Source: Opitutaceae bacterium BACL24 MAG-120322-bin51
GTDB taxonomy: Bacteria > Verrucomicrobiota > Verrucomicrobiia > Opitutales > Coraliomargaritaceae
NCBI GenBank assembly: GCA_905182465.1
Contig: CAJJBI010000003.1
Location: 248,001-312,000 of the forward strand
Direction: 5' to 3'
Length of the DNA: 64,000 nucleotides
Part shown: in pieces, positions 9,321 through 18,657 of the stretch
How the letters are laid out: every line of letters begins with the position of its first letter
Numbering within the stretch: position 1 is the first letter of the stretch
Translations under genes and position numbers: made by a program
The notes under the pieces: generated by a model
Seen by the model: only the letters and a program-made list of their open reading frames with translations
Told to the model about the DNA's origin: nothing
Database searches by the model: none

Positions 9321-10466
9321 TTAGACATCCAGCAAAGCACTCCCTACCGAATCGCATAAGAGACGGCCTCTGTGAGTTAACTTATGATGGGTGTCGTTTA
9401 ACTCTAATAGCCCTTCTTGCTCAAACACCTTTAATTTCGCTTCCAAATCCATTCGCTTGGTGGCTCGGGAAAATCGTATACTTAGCGACTGTAAATCGAC
9501 CCCGCAATTCATGCGTAATCCGAAGATCACCGCATCAGCGAGCAGCAAGTCATCATCCAAGGGAACACGTTCTGTTTTCGGTGTTACTGCAGACTCCATG
9601 CCGAGGCACCACTCTTCGAGATTTGCGGGCCGTTGATACCGCTCTCCATTATACTGACTGGCAGCCGAGGGACCGCACCCAATCCACTCGTGCATTTGCC
9701 ACGTATTCATGTTGTGGCGACACTCAGAATCTGACTTAGCAAAATTAGAAATCTCGTATTGCGTATAACCTAACTCGGCGAGCAACTCCCAGCCGCGCTC
9801 ATAGAAACGTAGCTCTTTTTCCTCATCGATGGATACCTTGCCCTGCGAGAGCTTTACATAAAGTGCCGTATCCTCCTCGAAAGTTAGGCAATACGTGGAA
9901 AGGTGCGAAGGCCCAAGACGAGCAGCTTCACGGATGTCGGCCTCCCATTGCGCAATGCTCTGTCCAGGTATTGCAAACATCAGGTCAAGGTTAGTCTGCG
10001 GGAAGCCTGCGGCTTCTATTCGCTCCCAGGCGGTGTAGACTTGTTTTGGACTATGCAGTCGTCCAAGCGATTCCAATAGTTTTGAATCGAAACTCTGAAC
10101 GCCCATTGAGATGCGCGTCACCCCAAGTTCACGGAGGACTTCCAGCTTGTCGCTTTTGACGGTCGAGGGTGCCATTTCGATCGTCCACTCTGCGGGCGGC
10201 TTTGATAGATTTTTTAAGAGTGAACGTCCGAGTCTTTCCAAATCTCTGGCACAAAGTAAGCCAGGGGTTCCACCGCCCCAGAAGACAGTATCGACGACTC
10301 GATTGCGAGGCAACTGGGCAAATTCCAGATCCATTGCTAATAGATAGCGATCTAGGTCGCCACGACGTGGCTTCTCCTGGTAAAAAGCGCAAAAGTCACA
10401 GGTCGATGCGCAGAAAGGCACATGGCAATAAAGGCCAATTGGTTGGGATGAATCCTGAAATTCCAT
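9321..10466 (-). CDS. hemW: radical SAM heme chaperone / coproporphyrinogen oxidase-like protein HemW
   Basis: 381 residues. The radical-SAM cluster motif CASTCDFC (CxxxCxxC) follows YCHVPF, and the SAM-binding GGGTP lies near residue 65. The HemW features RHNMNTW and GCGPSAAS, plus a C-terminal helical extension (DLEAKLKVFEQEGLL) resembling the HemN_C domain, are also present. HemW binds heme and is thought to hand it to acceptor proteins; true HemN has a different N-terminus. It is a cytoplasmic [4Fe-4S] protein. It is transcribed alone between rpoN and the dipeptidase. Older annotations would call this oxygen-independent coproporphyrinogen III oxidase, which is less likely. Confidence 0.9.
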   Translation of the reverse strand: MEFQDSSQPIGLYCHVPFCASTCDFCAFYQEKPRRGDLDRYLLAMDLEFAQLPRNRVVDTVFWGGGTPGLLCARDLERLGRSLLKNLSKPPAEWTIEMAPSTVKSDKLEVLRELGVTRISMGVQSFDSKLLESLGRLHSPKQVYTAWERIEAAGFPQTNLDLMFAIPGQSIAQWEADIREAARLGPSHLSTYCLTFEEDTALYVKLSQGKVSIDEEKELRFYERGWELLAELGYTQYEISNFAKSDSECRHNMNTWQMHEWIGCGPSAASQYNGERYQRPANLEEWCLGMESAVTPKTERVPLDDDLLLADAVIFGLRMNCGVDLQSLSIRFSRATKRMDLEAKLKVFEQEGLLELNDTHHKLTHRGRLLCDSVGSALLDV

Positions 10467-10579
10467 TAAACTTCAATAAACATAGTGAATGGATAAACGA
10501 CGACCATTAACAATTTACACAAGAAAGTTGGGGCTACAGATTACGTGCTGATCCACCAGCTACGATTTTGGCGAAGAAT

Positions 10580-11959
10580 TTATTTTCCAATGGCGATGTT
10601 TTGGATGATCTCTTCAAAGGCCGAGATCGCATTTTCCATCAGCGGTAAGCTGAAGCCCTCATCAGGTGCGTGGAGATTATCGACAGGCGTGAAAAGCCCT
10701 ATCATGAGTGCGTCGAGGCCAGCACGCTTTTTGAAATCAGCAATCACTGGGATGCTACCCCCTTCGCGAAGATAGATCGGGGGTTTGCCAAACTTTGCAC
10801 CAATCGCAGCATCTGCGGCCTTGAACGCCCGAGCGAACGAAGCAGGTTGATCATCTGGCGCATTCGGGCGATCGGGTGGTACAACGAGATAGGCCTCTGC
10901 AATACCCCCTTCGCGCACAGTGAGAGTGACCCCTTTAGGGCAACGCTCTTTAATCGCAGCGACGACCTGTGCTTGGATTTTGACAGGATCTTGATCAGCA
11001 ACGAGACGGCAAGTGATCTTGGCAAAAGCCTCACTAGGGATGACGGTCTTAGATCCCTCACCCTGGTAGCCACCGCCGATACCATTAAACTCTAAAGTGG
11101 GTCCAAACCGAACAGCTTCGAGTGGGTTGAGCCCGTTGGCTGGATAAAACGCGGGCACGTCGAGCAACTCACGGTAGCTATCAAGCGTCTCTGGATAGCG
11201 CTTTAATTCCTCGCGCTCCCAAGCAAAAACGGGCACGACATCATCGTAGAATCCAGGCACGTTGACGCTACCATCAGGATTATGCAAAGAGGCGCAGATC
11301 TCCATTAAAGCTTGGTTTGGATTATAAACTGCGCCCCCGTGAATACCTGAATGTAGGTCACTTTTGGAACCCCTTAGCTTAATCTCGAGGTCAACCAATC
11401 CGCGTAGTGCCGTGGTGATGACGATCTGCTCGCTGTTTGGACTACCCGTATCAGAGACGAGCATAAAATCAGCCTTTGAGAGACGCTCAGCATACTGATC
11501 GAAAAACTTTGGCATACTAGGACTACCAATTTCCTCTTCCCCCTCTATCACGTAGGTAATGTTGAGCGGCAGGTCGGGATTCGCTGCCAAAACTCGGGAG
11601 AGCGCCGCCATGTGCACGATCGTCGGCCCCTTGTTGTCAGCGGCACCTCGTCCATAAAGCCGACCATCGCGCTCAGTCGGATCGAATGGATCGTCCGTCC
11701 ATAGGTTGAACGGATCAGCAGGCTGAACGTCGTAGTGGGCATAGATAACAATATGAGGCCAAGCAGGGTCACCAATGCGATCGGCCAGCAGAATTGGATG
11801 CAGCTCCGTCTCGACGACTTCGACTACAAATCCTAATTGCTCTAATAAGCCAGTGGCGAACCTACGCGCACCAAGCATACCTTCAGCATAGGCAGGATCC
11901 GTCGATACAGAGGGGAAGCGAATATACTCCTTGAGGACTTCAATAGGTTTTTGCATCAA
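10580..11959 (-). CDS. M20 family metallopeptidase (dipeptidase)
   Basis: 459 residues. Metal-binding elements of M20 are visible in order: YAHYDVQP (His and catalytic Asp), GRGAADNKGP (bridging Asp), EGEEEIGS (catalytic Glu pair), SDTG, a lid/dimerisation domain with the conserved SDLHSGIHGG, and a C-terminal LHAPDE (His). The family hydrolyses dipeptides or N-acylated amino acids with two Zn ions. The DVQP and LYGRGAADNKG wording places it in the group of cytosolic dipeptidases. There is no signal peptide. It stands alone, and the flanking genes give no substrate hint. Confidence 0.92.
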   Translation of the reverse strand: MMQKPIEVLKEYIRFPSVSTDPAYAEGMLGARRFATGLLEQLGFVVEVVETELHPILLADRIGDPAWPHIVIYAHYDVQPADPFNLWTDDPFDPTERDGRLYGRGAADNKGPTIVHMAALSRVLAANPDLPLNITYVIEGEEEIGSPSMPKFFDQYAERLSKADFMLVSDTGSPNSEQIVITTALRGLVDLEIKLRGSKSDLHSGIHGGAVYNPNQALMEICASLHNPDGSVNVPGFYDDVVPVFAWEREELKRYPETLDSYRELLDVPAFYPANGLNPLEAVRFGPTLEFNGIGGGYQGEGSKTVIPSEAFAKITCRLVADQDPVKIQAQVVAAIKERCPKGVTLTVREGGIAEAYLVVPPDRPNAPDDQPASFARAFKAADAAIGAKFGKPPIYLREGGSIPVIADFKKRAGLDALMIGLFTPVDNLHAPDEGFSLPLMENAISAFEEIIQNIAIGK

Positions 11960-12165
11960 TAAGAACGAGCGAGTTGTGAGGTGGATTTTTTGTGACGGAC
12001 ACGTTGTAAAACCTAGGCTTGGCGGAGGACACTGGTAGCGTAAATTATATTATCATTTTTGATCCTCTTATGCTAGCAAAGCAACTGTCTTCATTAATTT
12101 CTAGTAGCTAAACTGCTAGAGCTTATTACTTGCTTAGCACAATCTTGATGCTTAACAAACCAATC

Positions 12166-12444
12166 ATGGAAAATGATCCACTTACCAGTGCAGAGAAAAA
12201 AGAACTCCGCGGCATAGGCCAGCGACTCAAGCCACACCTTCATATTGGCAAACAAGGCCTCAGTGTAACCGCATCTAAAGAGATCGATAGAGCGCTCCTG
12301 AAGAACGGTTTAATCAAAATTCGTTTTGAAGCAGACCGCGAAGTGATTAAAAATTACTGCAATGATATTCCCGAGAAGCTTAACTGTGAATACATCGGAG
12401 GGGTCGGCAGGACAGGTATATTCTTCCGAGACATGCCAGAATAA
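12166..12444 (+). CDS. yhbY: YhbY/CRS1-type RNA-binding protein
   Basis: About 92 residues from ATG 12166 (MENDPLTSAEKKELRGIGQRL); an in-frame ATG at 12130 would add twelve residues not seen in the family. It has the CRM/YhbY core: LKPHLHIGKQGLS followed by EIDRALLKNGLIKIRF and a final GRTGIFFR strand. It is a KH-like fold that associates with pre-50S ribosomal particles. lspA begins 59 bases downstream on the same strand. Confidence 0.9.
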   Translation: MENDPLTSAEKKELRGIGQRLKPHLHIGKQGLSVTASKEIDRALLKNGLIKIRFEADREVIKNYCNDIPEKLNCEYIGGVGRTGIFFRDMPE

Positions 12445-12503
12445 GCTTAACTTTGACAATACAGGCACAAGGCAGGAACAGCCCTATACAATATTTTTAA
12501 ATT

Positions 12504-13037
12504 ATGCAGTCTACAATCACTTCCAAAATCGCTCGTTACCGAATACTTTTCGTAGCGGCTTTTTTAGTTTTCGTTCTCGATCAAATCACAAAGGCGTGGA
12601 TTTTCTGTAATCTGGATTTGGATAGCTATTATCCACCTGATTCGATTGCGGTGATCGATGATTTTTTCTACATTGTGCACATCGGAAATGAAGGCGCGGC
12701 CTGGGGCATGCTTTCTGGCTACGGCGGATTACTCGCAGTCTTTGCTTTGATCGCGCTTTTTGCGATCTACTTACTGCGAGATACGCTAGAGCTACATCGC
12801 AAGTCGATGCAGTACGCGTTTGGTCTACTCGCTGGAGGAATTTTGGGTAATATGACCGACCGCTTGGTTCACGGGCACGTTATCGACTTCTTGGATTTCC
12901 ATTTCCCTTTCACGATTCCCTGGCTTATACCGACTGGCCGCTACCCTTCGTTTAACATAGCAGACTGCGGCATCGTTATCGGCACGATCCTCTATCTTAT
13001 TCTCAGTTTTAAAATTGAGGCTAAAAAGAATAGCTGA
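12504..13037 (+). CDS. lspA: lipoprotein signal peptidase (signal peptidase II)
   Basis: 177 residues with four predicted membrane helices. The conserved blocks are DQITKAW, GNMTDRLVHGHVIDFLDF (first catalytic Asp, in TDR) and FNIADCGI (second catalytic Asp, in NIAD). LspA cleaves diacylated prolipoproteins before the lipobox Cys in the inner membrane. A candidate substrate in this window is the 52-residue lipoprotein at 56963. The gene is complete and of normal length. Confidence 0.96.
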   Translation: MQSTITSKIARYRILFVAAFLVFVLDQITKAWIFCNLDLDSYYPPDSIAVIDDFFYIVHIGNEGAAWGMLSGYGGLLAVFALIALFAIYLLRDTLELHRKSMQYAFGLLAGGILGNMTDRLVHGHVIDFLDFHFPFTIPWLIPTGRYPSFNIADCGIVIGTILYLILSFKIEAKKNS

Positions 13038-13206
13038 CGACGCAATGGGCTTAAATTCTGTATTAGCGTTAATTTCGCAACAGAGGGAACTGATCTACGC
13101 ATACATTTGTTAGCCTTACTTCAGGCACCATCTAGTAATGCTAGGTCCTAATAACTTAGCATTTCACACAATCAAAGCTAAGTATTTCTGGTAAACGACC
13201 TACTCC

Positions 13207-15081
13207 CTACTTATCGCATAGCCTCAGTATGGCTTGCTTGAGGGTGCTTAACTTGAGTGGTTTAGTCATATAGGCATTCATCCCACTTTCAAGACAGCGA
13301 GCTTCGTCGCCGATTAGGGCATTTGCCGTAAGAGCGATGATTTTAACATCTTTGACTCCCTCGCCAGCATCGCCCGCCCGTAGTCGACGTGCAGCTTCAA
13401 GCCCATCCATTAGAGGCATCTGCACATCCATGAAAATGAGGTCGTAATCTTTATTGCGAACCAAGTCTAAAAGCTCTCGGCCGTTTTCAGCAAATTCAGA
13501 CTCCCAGCCGAGACGACGAAGCATGATCATAATCACTCGTTGATTAGCCATATTATCTTCAGCAACGGCTATCTTAAGAGGCAAGGAATCTGCGGGCTTA
13601 TCGGATTCCTCTTTATTGTTCTTTGATTCGGCAGAAAACACTTTCTGTTTATCAAAATCGGACGACAGAGGACGAGTATCTCCCATCGAGACAACATCAA
13701 CCCGGACTCGACTAAAGAAGCTAGAGCCCTTGTGGAGCTGACTGGTCGCCCAAACTTTACCGCCCATCGCCTCACTCAGACTCTTACAAATAGCAAGCCC
13801 AAGACCAGTACCTCCATATTTACGAGTCGTCGAACTATCACCTTGCGAGAATGGCATGAAGAGGCGTGAAATCTCCTCGCGTGACATTCCGATACCAGTA
13901 TCGCGAACTTCAAATTCCAGCTCCGCTAAATTACAATCTGAATCAATGCTGTGCATACTCACATGCAAGGAGACCTCTCCTGACTTCGTAAACTTAATTG
14001 CATTCGAAAGCAGGTTCAAAAGAATCTGCCTTAATCTGGTTTCATCACCTTTAATCTCCCGAGGAACATTATCATCTACGCTAATTTTTAAACTCAAACC
14101 CTTCTCCGTTGCTTGAGACGAGAACATTGAATTCAAGCCACTAATCATGGGTAGGATCGAGAAGTCGCGGAGCTCTAGGTTTAGGTGACCAGATTCGACT
14201 TTAGAAAAATCGAGTACATCATTAATAAGTGACATAAGCGCCTCGCTACTACTTTTAATTCTGATAAGAAAATCATCTTGCTCCTCGTTCAGCGCAGTGT
14301 CGTCAAGCATCTCAACGAAGCCGATTATTCCGTTGAGTGGGGTACGGATTTCGTGGCTCATCGTAGCAAGAAAATCACTTTTTGCACGGTTTGCAGTGTC
14401 AGCTTCGAGAGTCGATCGTGTGGCCTGCTCGATCATTTGATTCAGGCGCTCGTTGGTCACCTCTAGCTCTTCTCTGGAATTATCAGCATCTTCCATCATG
14501 CTGAGTGCAAATTTACGCCCTTTAGACAACTCGCTCGCTTGATCAATCAAATCTGAATTCGATGAAATTAGCTCTATTTCCGCCCGCTTCCAACGCTGCT
14601 CTGTTTCCCCGTGATCTCTGGTTACCTGGCGTAAGGTTTCTGATATGTCATCAAATTCCTTGAATTCGAAAGTCTGCGGCATAAGCGCCGAAGTACCTCT
14701 ACCTATGTTGGAAAGATAGTCGTTTAGTAAATCAAGATTCGCTTGTAGGCGTTGCACAAAATATCGAGTGGCTAAAATAGGCAAAGTGACTCCAAAAAGA
14801 AGGACAGAGATCGCCAGCACCGCACTACGGAAAAACTCTTGCTGCTGAATCTTGGAGCGCTCTTCACGTATAAACTCAATCTCGTCAATCTGTTCGATTG
14901 GATTAAAATCAATATTGGAGATCATGGTATTTACCTGCTCAATAAGTTGAGTCCGCTCCTCAATGTATTGGCCAAATTTATCAGACGCCATCCATCCAAC
15001 CACAACGACCACGACCGCTATGATGGCGAGCGCCGCATAGAGGTAGACCATTCGTGAGATACTTCGCTTGCGCTTACTCAT
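13207..15081 (-). CDS. membrane hybrid sensor histidine kinase with receiver domain
   Basis: 624 residues. TM1 lies at about 11-30, then a short periplasmic segment of about 50 residues with a coil, TM2 at about 86-106, a HAMP-like and coiled-coil stretch (110-230), HisKA with phosphoacceptor His243 in [10 protein letters not shown], HATPase_c (N-box [13 protein letters not shown]-boxes DTGIGMS and GGTGLGLA), a linker, and a C-terminal receiver with phosphoacceptor Asp552 in [12 protein letters not shown] and the Lys in TKPL. There is no HPt or output domain, so phosphotransfer to separate proteins is expected. The tiny periplasmic part suggests sensing in the membrane or through a partner, perhaps the PAS membrane protein encoded immediately upstream. 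Confidence 0.93.
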   Translation of the reverse strand: MSKRKRSISRMVYLYAALAIIAVVVVVVGWMASDKFGQYIEERTQLIEQVNTMISNIDFNPIEQIDEIEFIREERSKIQQQEFFRSAVLAISVLLFGVTLPILATRYFVQRLQANLDLLNDYLSNIGRGTSALMPQTFEFKEFDDISETLRQVTRDHGETEQRWKRAEIELISSNSDLIDQASELSKGRKFALSMMEDADNSREELEVTNERLNQMIEQATRSTLEADTANRAKSDFLATMSHEIRTPLNGIIGFVEMLDDTALNEEQDDFLIRIKSSSEALMSLINDVLDFSKVESGHLNLELRDFSILPMISGLNSMFSSQATEKGLSLKISVDDNVPREIKGDETRLRQILLNLLSNAIKFTKSGEVSLHVSMHSIDSDCNLAELEFEVRDTGIGMSREEISRLFMPFSQGDSSTTRKYGGTGLGLAICKSLSEAMGGKVWATSQLHKGSSFFSRVRVDVVSMGDTRPLSSDFDKQKVFSAESKNNKEESDKPADSLPLKIAVAEDNMANQRVIMIMLRRLGWESEFAENGRELLDLVRNKDYDLIFMDVQMPLMDGLEAARRLRAGDAGEGVKDVKIIALTANALIGDEARCLESGMNAYMTKPLKLSTLKQAILRLCDK

Positions 15082-15154
15082 GTGGAATACTCCTGACCAC
15101 TTTTAGAAGTATGCATGTTATACTAGGTAATTGACAAAGAATGACATACAGATA

Positions 15155-15898
15155 TTAGACTTTTTCATAACGTGCAGGTAGTCCCGCCTCGCGGCGGATT
15201 CCATTCACTTCTTCTTTCAGCTCTAAAATACGCGTCTCACGGCGAAACATACCTTTGCGAAAGCGTTCAAGATCCTTTTGAGCTGCCCCTAAATCCGCGA
15301 CTCTTTCAGCATTATTGACTGGATGCACAAAAAAGGCTGCTTCCACAATATGATCACCTGGAGAATATTGTCCGCTGATAACAGCATTCGTAGAAAAACC
15401 GTCAGCACTCATGATCTCAAGCTTGGGTTCCTTGCCCGAAGCTTCTCCTTCCTTAATCAATTCGACCATGGACTCCAGCTTAAGGCTACTTACGCCGAGT
15501 AACACTTCGAGGCTCTGACCACGCAGTTCTGATTCCATTGGCATCCGTAACATCTTGATAAACCCAGGACTGGTCCGGTCAATCATGAGAGTGCCCGCAT
15601 CGAAACGAACTAGACAAGCCATCGAATGAGAATAGAGGTAATCCTGAAACTCTTGTAGCCGGGTAACTTCGATACCAAGCATCAACTCTTTTTCTTTAAT
15701 TTGAAAAACCAAGCTGCGTTCAATCCAAACGAAGCTAGCAGTCATGACGCCGCCGAGGGCAGCAAAAAGGTATGTTCCCCATGAGGGAGCGTCGATTAAG
15801 ATCAATCCTGTCGCAATCGCAAGAGATGAAAATACACCTAAAAAAAGCGCTAAAATAAATGCACTTAAAGGTAAGTCTTGGCTGTCGCGTGGTTTCAT
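15155..15898 (-). CDS. membrane protein with PAS-like domain and C-terminal coiled coil
   Basis: About 247 residues from ATG 15898 (MKPRDSQD); an ATG at 15934 would add twelve. It has two N-terminal membrane helices (about 13-35 and 40-60), a PAS-like segment (FQDYLYSHSMACLVRF through MIDRTSPGFIKMLRMP) and a C-terminal helix ending LKEEVNGIRREAGLPARYEKV. That ending resembles the tails found on PAS sensor proteins that dock to kinases. It has no enzymatic output domain. It lies 73 bases upstream of the hybrid kinase on the same strand, so the pair could be one sensory unit; this is inference from order only. Confidence 0.7.
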   Translation of the reverse strand: MKPRDSQDLPLSAFILALFLGVFSSLAIATGLILIDAPSWGTYLFAALGGVMTASFVWIERSLVFQIKEKELMLGIEVTRLQEFQDYLYSHSMACLVRFDAGTLMIDRTSPGFIKMLRMPMESELRGQSLEVLLGVSSLKLESMVELIKEGEASGKEPKLEIMSADGFSTNAVISGQYSPGDHIVEAAFFVHPVNNAERVADLGAAQKDLERFRKGMFRRETRILELKEEVNGIRREAGLPARYEKV

Positions 15899-16035
15899 TG
15901 AAAAACGTCTAGATCGGCTACTATATAAACACAAAGTAGTGTATATACCCTATATTGCAAGGTTAAGATAATAATAAGCAATGCCCCTAAACTAGTGCGA
16001 AGACCTTACACAGTAGCTTTAGAGCAAAGTACATA

Positions 16036-16746
16036 TTAAATGCGAGCCACACGCATTAGTTCGGCACTGGTCTTATCGATAGCAGCTTCGTGCGTTATAC
16101 GATTCGGGTCGTATCGATCAAGAAGCGCCCAAAAACCCTTGCCGTGGTTCATTTCAGTCAAGTGAGCTAACTCGTGAAGTATAATATAGTCCTGTAACTC
16201 GGGTCGCAGCAATACGAGGCGCCAATTCAGGGAAATACCTCGACGTGCCGAGCAAGAGCCCCAGCGGCTCGATTGATCACGCACGGAGAGCACACTGTAA
16301 CTAAGCCCGAAACGTTTGGCATGATAAGCCACGCGACAAGTAAGGGCATCTTTAGCAAAACGGCGCAAAAGTTGAACTAGCGATGCCTCATCCACCTCCG
16401 GCAGGCGAAGAACAAGCACCGCTCCACCCTGATCAAATGTATAATTTGCCTGAAAACTTCCTGTCGCCTCGATCCTTACTTCAAAGACATCGCCACTCGC
16501 TGTAATTTGTGGGTGAAGGCTCAACCACTCAGTCAAAGTGTAAATATGGGGTGCTTTCGAGAGCTGCTCGTCCAGCCAGAACCTTTGCTTTTCTATAAAC
16601 TTACCCAAGCCACGCTCACTGGTATGCCAGGGTACGGAGGCTACAATCTGATTTTGGTAACCTAAGGTGAGTCGAAGATGCCGAGTGTTCTTCCGACGAC
16701 GTATCTCGACAGGAACAATCTGACCATTCGTACTTAAAAAGTCCAT
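16036..16746 (-). CDS. YgjP/SprT-like zinc metallopeptidase
   Basis: About 236 residues from ATG 16746; a TTG at 16767 overlapping the mazG stop is an alternative start. The signature is HELAHLTEMNHGKGFW, with HExxH zinc ligands and a downstream His, as in the YgjP-like (DUF45) metallopeptidases. The N-terminus RRRKNTRHLRLTL and the segment DQSSRWGSCSARRGISLNWRL are typical of that family. The function is mostly unstudied; some relatives are toxin-like or housekeeping peptidases. It follows mazG directly and is probably in its operon. Confidence 0.88.
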   Translation of the reverse strand: MDFLSTNGQIVPVEIRRRKNTRHLRLTLGYQNQIVASVPWHTSERGLGKFIEKQRFWLDEQLSKAPHIYTLTEWLSLHPQITASGDVFEVRIEATGSFQANYTFDQGGAVLVLRLPEVDEASLVQLLRRFAKDALTCRVAYHAKRFGLSYSVLSVRDQSSRWGSCSARRGISLNWRLVLLRPELQDYIILHELAHLTEMNHGKGFWALLDRYDPNRITHEAAIDKTSAELMRVARI

Positions 16747-16763
16747 GCACCTGCAAATTCGGC

Positions 16764-17417
16764 TCAAGCCTCCTCTAAACTATCGACGACCTTTTGCGTA
16801 TAGCGACGTAAAACCGACTCAGGATCGATCCCCTTCGCACGACAGGCCGCGGCGATCTCGAATAGCTGTTTGCCAAGAGTTACCTCGTCGAAAGTGTCCG
16901 AAACGGCATCAATTGCTGTCTGATCAATGATTGGTTCGGCGGACAATCCCATCTTTTGGATCTGCTTATAAACATCCTTGGCAAACATTAGTGCGGGCAA
17001 CTGCTTGGGCAAATCTTTAAATATACCAGATTGTGCGGGGCCACGCTTACGCTCGGCTGACTTAATCTGATCCCACTGTACGAGTACGGCTTCCGAGGAA
17101 TTGAGGCTATCCTTTCCGAAGACATGGGGGTGACGACGTATCAATTTTTCATTGACCACATGGCAGACGCTCTCGAAGTCGAAATGCCCAGCCTCTTGGG
17201 CCATCTGAGCATGCATGACTACCTGTAGGAGGACATCACCCAACTCCTCCTGCATATGATCGAGGTCGAGGCGGTCGATCGTCTGCAATAGCTCACAACA
17301 TTCGTCGACAAGGCATTCGGCGATCGATTGATGGTCTTGCTCAATGTCCCATGGGCAACCAGTATCTGGTTCACGCAGGGCGGCGACGGTTTTGATTAAA
17401 TCTTCAATAGCACTCAT
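16764..17417 (-). CDS. mazG: nucleoside triphosphate pyrophosphohydrolase MazG
   Basis: 217 residues. The first MazG domain has CPWDIEQDHQSI and the metal-binding ExxE...ExxD arrangement in ECCELLQTI and MQEELGDVLLQ. A second, more degenerate MazG half follows after about residue 120 (AIDAVSDTFDEVTLGKQLFEIAAACRAKGIDPE). It hydrolyses NTPs and dNTPs to monophosphate and PPi, which cleans aberrant nucleotides and can influence ppGpp. It is part of a minus-strand run with the Spx-like gene 22 bases upstream and the metallopeptidase downstream. Confidence 0.93.
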   Translation of the reverse strand: MSAIEDLIKTVAALREPDTGCPWDIEQDHQSIAECLVDECCELLQTIDRLDLDHMQEELGDVLLQVVMHAQMAQEAGHFDFESVCHVVNEKLIRRHPHVFGKDSLNSSEAVLVQWDQIKSAERKRGPAQSGIFKDLPKQLPALMFAKDVYKQIQKMGLSAEPIIDQTAIDAVSDTFDEVTLGKQLFEIAAACRAKGIDPESVLRRYTQKVVDSLEEA

Positions 17418-17439
17418 AGAAGTATTCAGAATAATGGTT

Positions 17440-17790
17440 TCAAGTCAGAGTGTCTAACCAGAGGTCTTCCTTAAAACCGACTAGGCCAACAGAATCACCC
17501 AAAGCGAATGGACGTTTGACTAGATTACCACAGCCAGCCAGTAACTTGAGGGCTTCGGCTTGAGACATTTGTGGCAGCTTTAACTTCATGTCTAGCTCAC
17601 GGTAATCGCCACCGGCGGTGTTGAAAAGTTTACGTAAATCACCGCCTTGAAAATCGAGCATTTGCTTAAGCTCACTTTCAGATGGAGGCGTCTCGCGGAT
17701 GGGTCGTTCATCGTAGTCAATCCCTTGCGCATCAAGCCACTTAGTCGCCTTTTTACAGCTTCCGCAGTTTTTATAGGTGTAGATCTTCAT
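17440..17790 (-). CDS. Spx/ArsC/YffB-family thioredoxin-fold protein
   Basis: About 116 residues from ATG 17790 (MKIYTYKNCGSCKKA). The CGSC pair near residues 9-12, the downstream segments RPIRETPPSESEL and FNTAGGDYRELDM, and the C-terminal NLVKRPFAL are typical of the ArsC/Spx/YffB family. True arsenate reductase is possible, but no ars gene is nearby, and the YffB-like branch often has an unknown thiol-related role. It overlaps no neighbour; the Gre-like stop lies 23 bases upstream. Confidence 0.85.
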   Translation of the reverse strand: MKIYTYKNCGSCKKATKWLDAQGIDYDERPIRETPPSESELKQMLDFQGGDLRKLFNTAGGDYRELDMKLKLPQMSQAEALKLLAGCGNLVKRPFALGDSVGLVGFKEDLWLDTLT

Positions 17791-17813
17791 GCTGCCAAGA
17801 GATGGATGCAGGA

Positions 17814-18287
17814 TCACTCGACCGTCAAGACCTGCCCGAGTGACGTATTGGGTAATTTAAAAGAATCGCCCGCTTTACGACCTAACAAGCGCCCCGCCAG
17901 TGGTGATTGCGCCGTGATTACAGTGACTTCATACCCATCCGTAGAAATCGTCTGTCCACCCGCGGTGCCTGCAAAGAAGAACCATTCGACTCCCTCTCCA
18001 AAGTCACAACTGAAAAGTGCTCCAAGAGAGACCTGCTCATTGGGCTTGAGCAAATCCTCGCGCTCCGATTGGAGCTCTTCGACAGCCTCTGCCCATTGTC
18101 GCGCTTGGGTAGCTTGCCCTGCCGCGAGGTAGGAGGCTTCCAGTCCCTGCGTATCCCACTGCGATTCGGCACGCGATTCCTCATTGGTCGCATACTCCGC
18201 GGCATCTTTGGACGCATTGACGGCATGCAATAGTTCCTCGCGAAGAGTCGCAAGTAGACGCTGAAAAAAATGAGACTTATCCATCAA
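17814..18287 (-). CDS. GreA/GreB-family transcription factor
   Basis: 157 residues. An N-terminal helical part (residues 1-80, including YATNEESRAESQWDT) is followed by the FKBP-like C-terminal domain of Gre factors (ITAQSPLAGRLLGRKAGDSFKL). Canonical GreA has an acidic tip in the coiled coil that projects into the polymerase secondary channel; here the tip region is atypical, so a Rnk-like or diverged anti-pausing role is possible. The start is one of two adjacent ATGs at 18287/18284. It is the first gene of the run Gre-like, Spx-like, mazG, metallopeptidase. Confidence 0.82.
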   Translation of the reverse strand: MMDKSHFFQRLLATLREELLHAVNASKDAAEYATNEESRAESQWDTQGLEASYLAAGQATQARQWAEAVEELQSEREDLLKPNEQVSLGALFSCDFGEGVEWFFFAGTAGGQTISTDGYEVTVITAQSPLAGRLLGRKAGDSFKLPNTSLGQVLTVE

Positions 18288-18335
18288 GTAGTCGCTAAGG
18301 GTTTAGATCAGGACGTAGTTGACAAATGAAATCGA

Positions 18336-18366
18336 CCAAAAAAACCCGCTACTACAGCGGGTTTTA
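18336..18366 (-). terminator. intrinsic terminator downstream of rpmG
   Basis: An 8-bp stem AACCCGCT (18343-18350) / AGCGGGTT (18356-18363) with loop ACTAC. The A-run at 18338-18344 gives a U-tract on the minus strand, directly after rpmG. Confidence 0.85.
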
Positions 18367-18395
18367 GGAAAAATGAAATTGTCTGCCGAGCTTGA

Positions 18396-18566
18396 TTAGC
18401 CCTTGATCTCACGGTGGAGTGTATGGCGACGAAGGAATTTGTTGTATTTCTTCTTTTCGATGCGGTCAGGTTGTTGCTTTTTGTCACGAGAGGACATATA
18501 GCGGGAGACAGGTTTACCCTCAGCGCGGGCTTCGGTGCATTCTAAAATGATGTGCTCTCTGGGCAT
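18396..18566 (-). CDS. rpmG: 50S ribosomal protein L33
   Basis: 56 residues from ATG 18566 to a TAA at 18396. The sequence has the L33 pattern: MPREHIILECTEAR, then SRYMSSRDKKQQPDRIEKKKYN and the basic end RRHTLHREIK. L33 sits near the E site of the large subunit. It has a single Cys and no CxxC pairs, so this is the zinc-free form. It is monocistronic, with the terminator 30 bases downstream. Confidence 0.95.
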   Translation of the reverse strand: MPREHIILECTEARAEGKPVSRYMSSRDKKQQPDRIEKKKYNKFLRRHTLHREIKG

Positions 18567-18657
18567 AAATAAAATTGGTTGGTGGTTTGAAAAAAGTAGC
18601 GGAAGTTAGGTGCTTACCAAGATGAAGCAACCCTTTTTTCTAGCTATTTGAGAGTAA

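Noticed and set aside
12000-12165. possible tRNA or small RNA in the gap upstream of the yhbY-like gene
   Set aside because: No cloverleaf, CCA end or conserved TTCRANTC box can be seen; the sequence is merely AT-rich promoter-like DNA.
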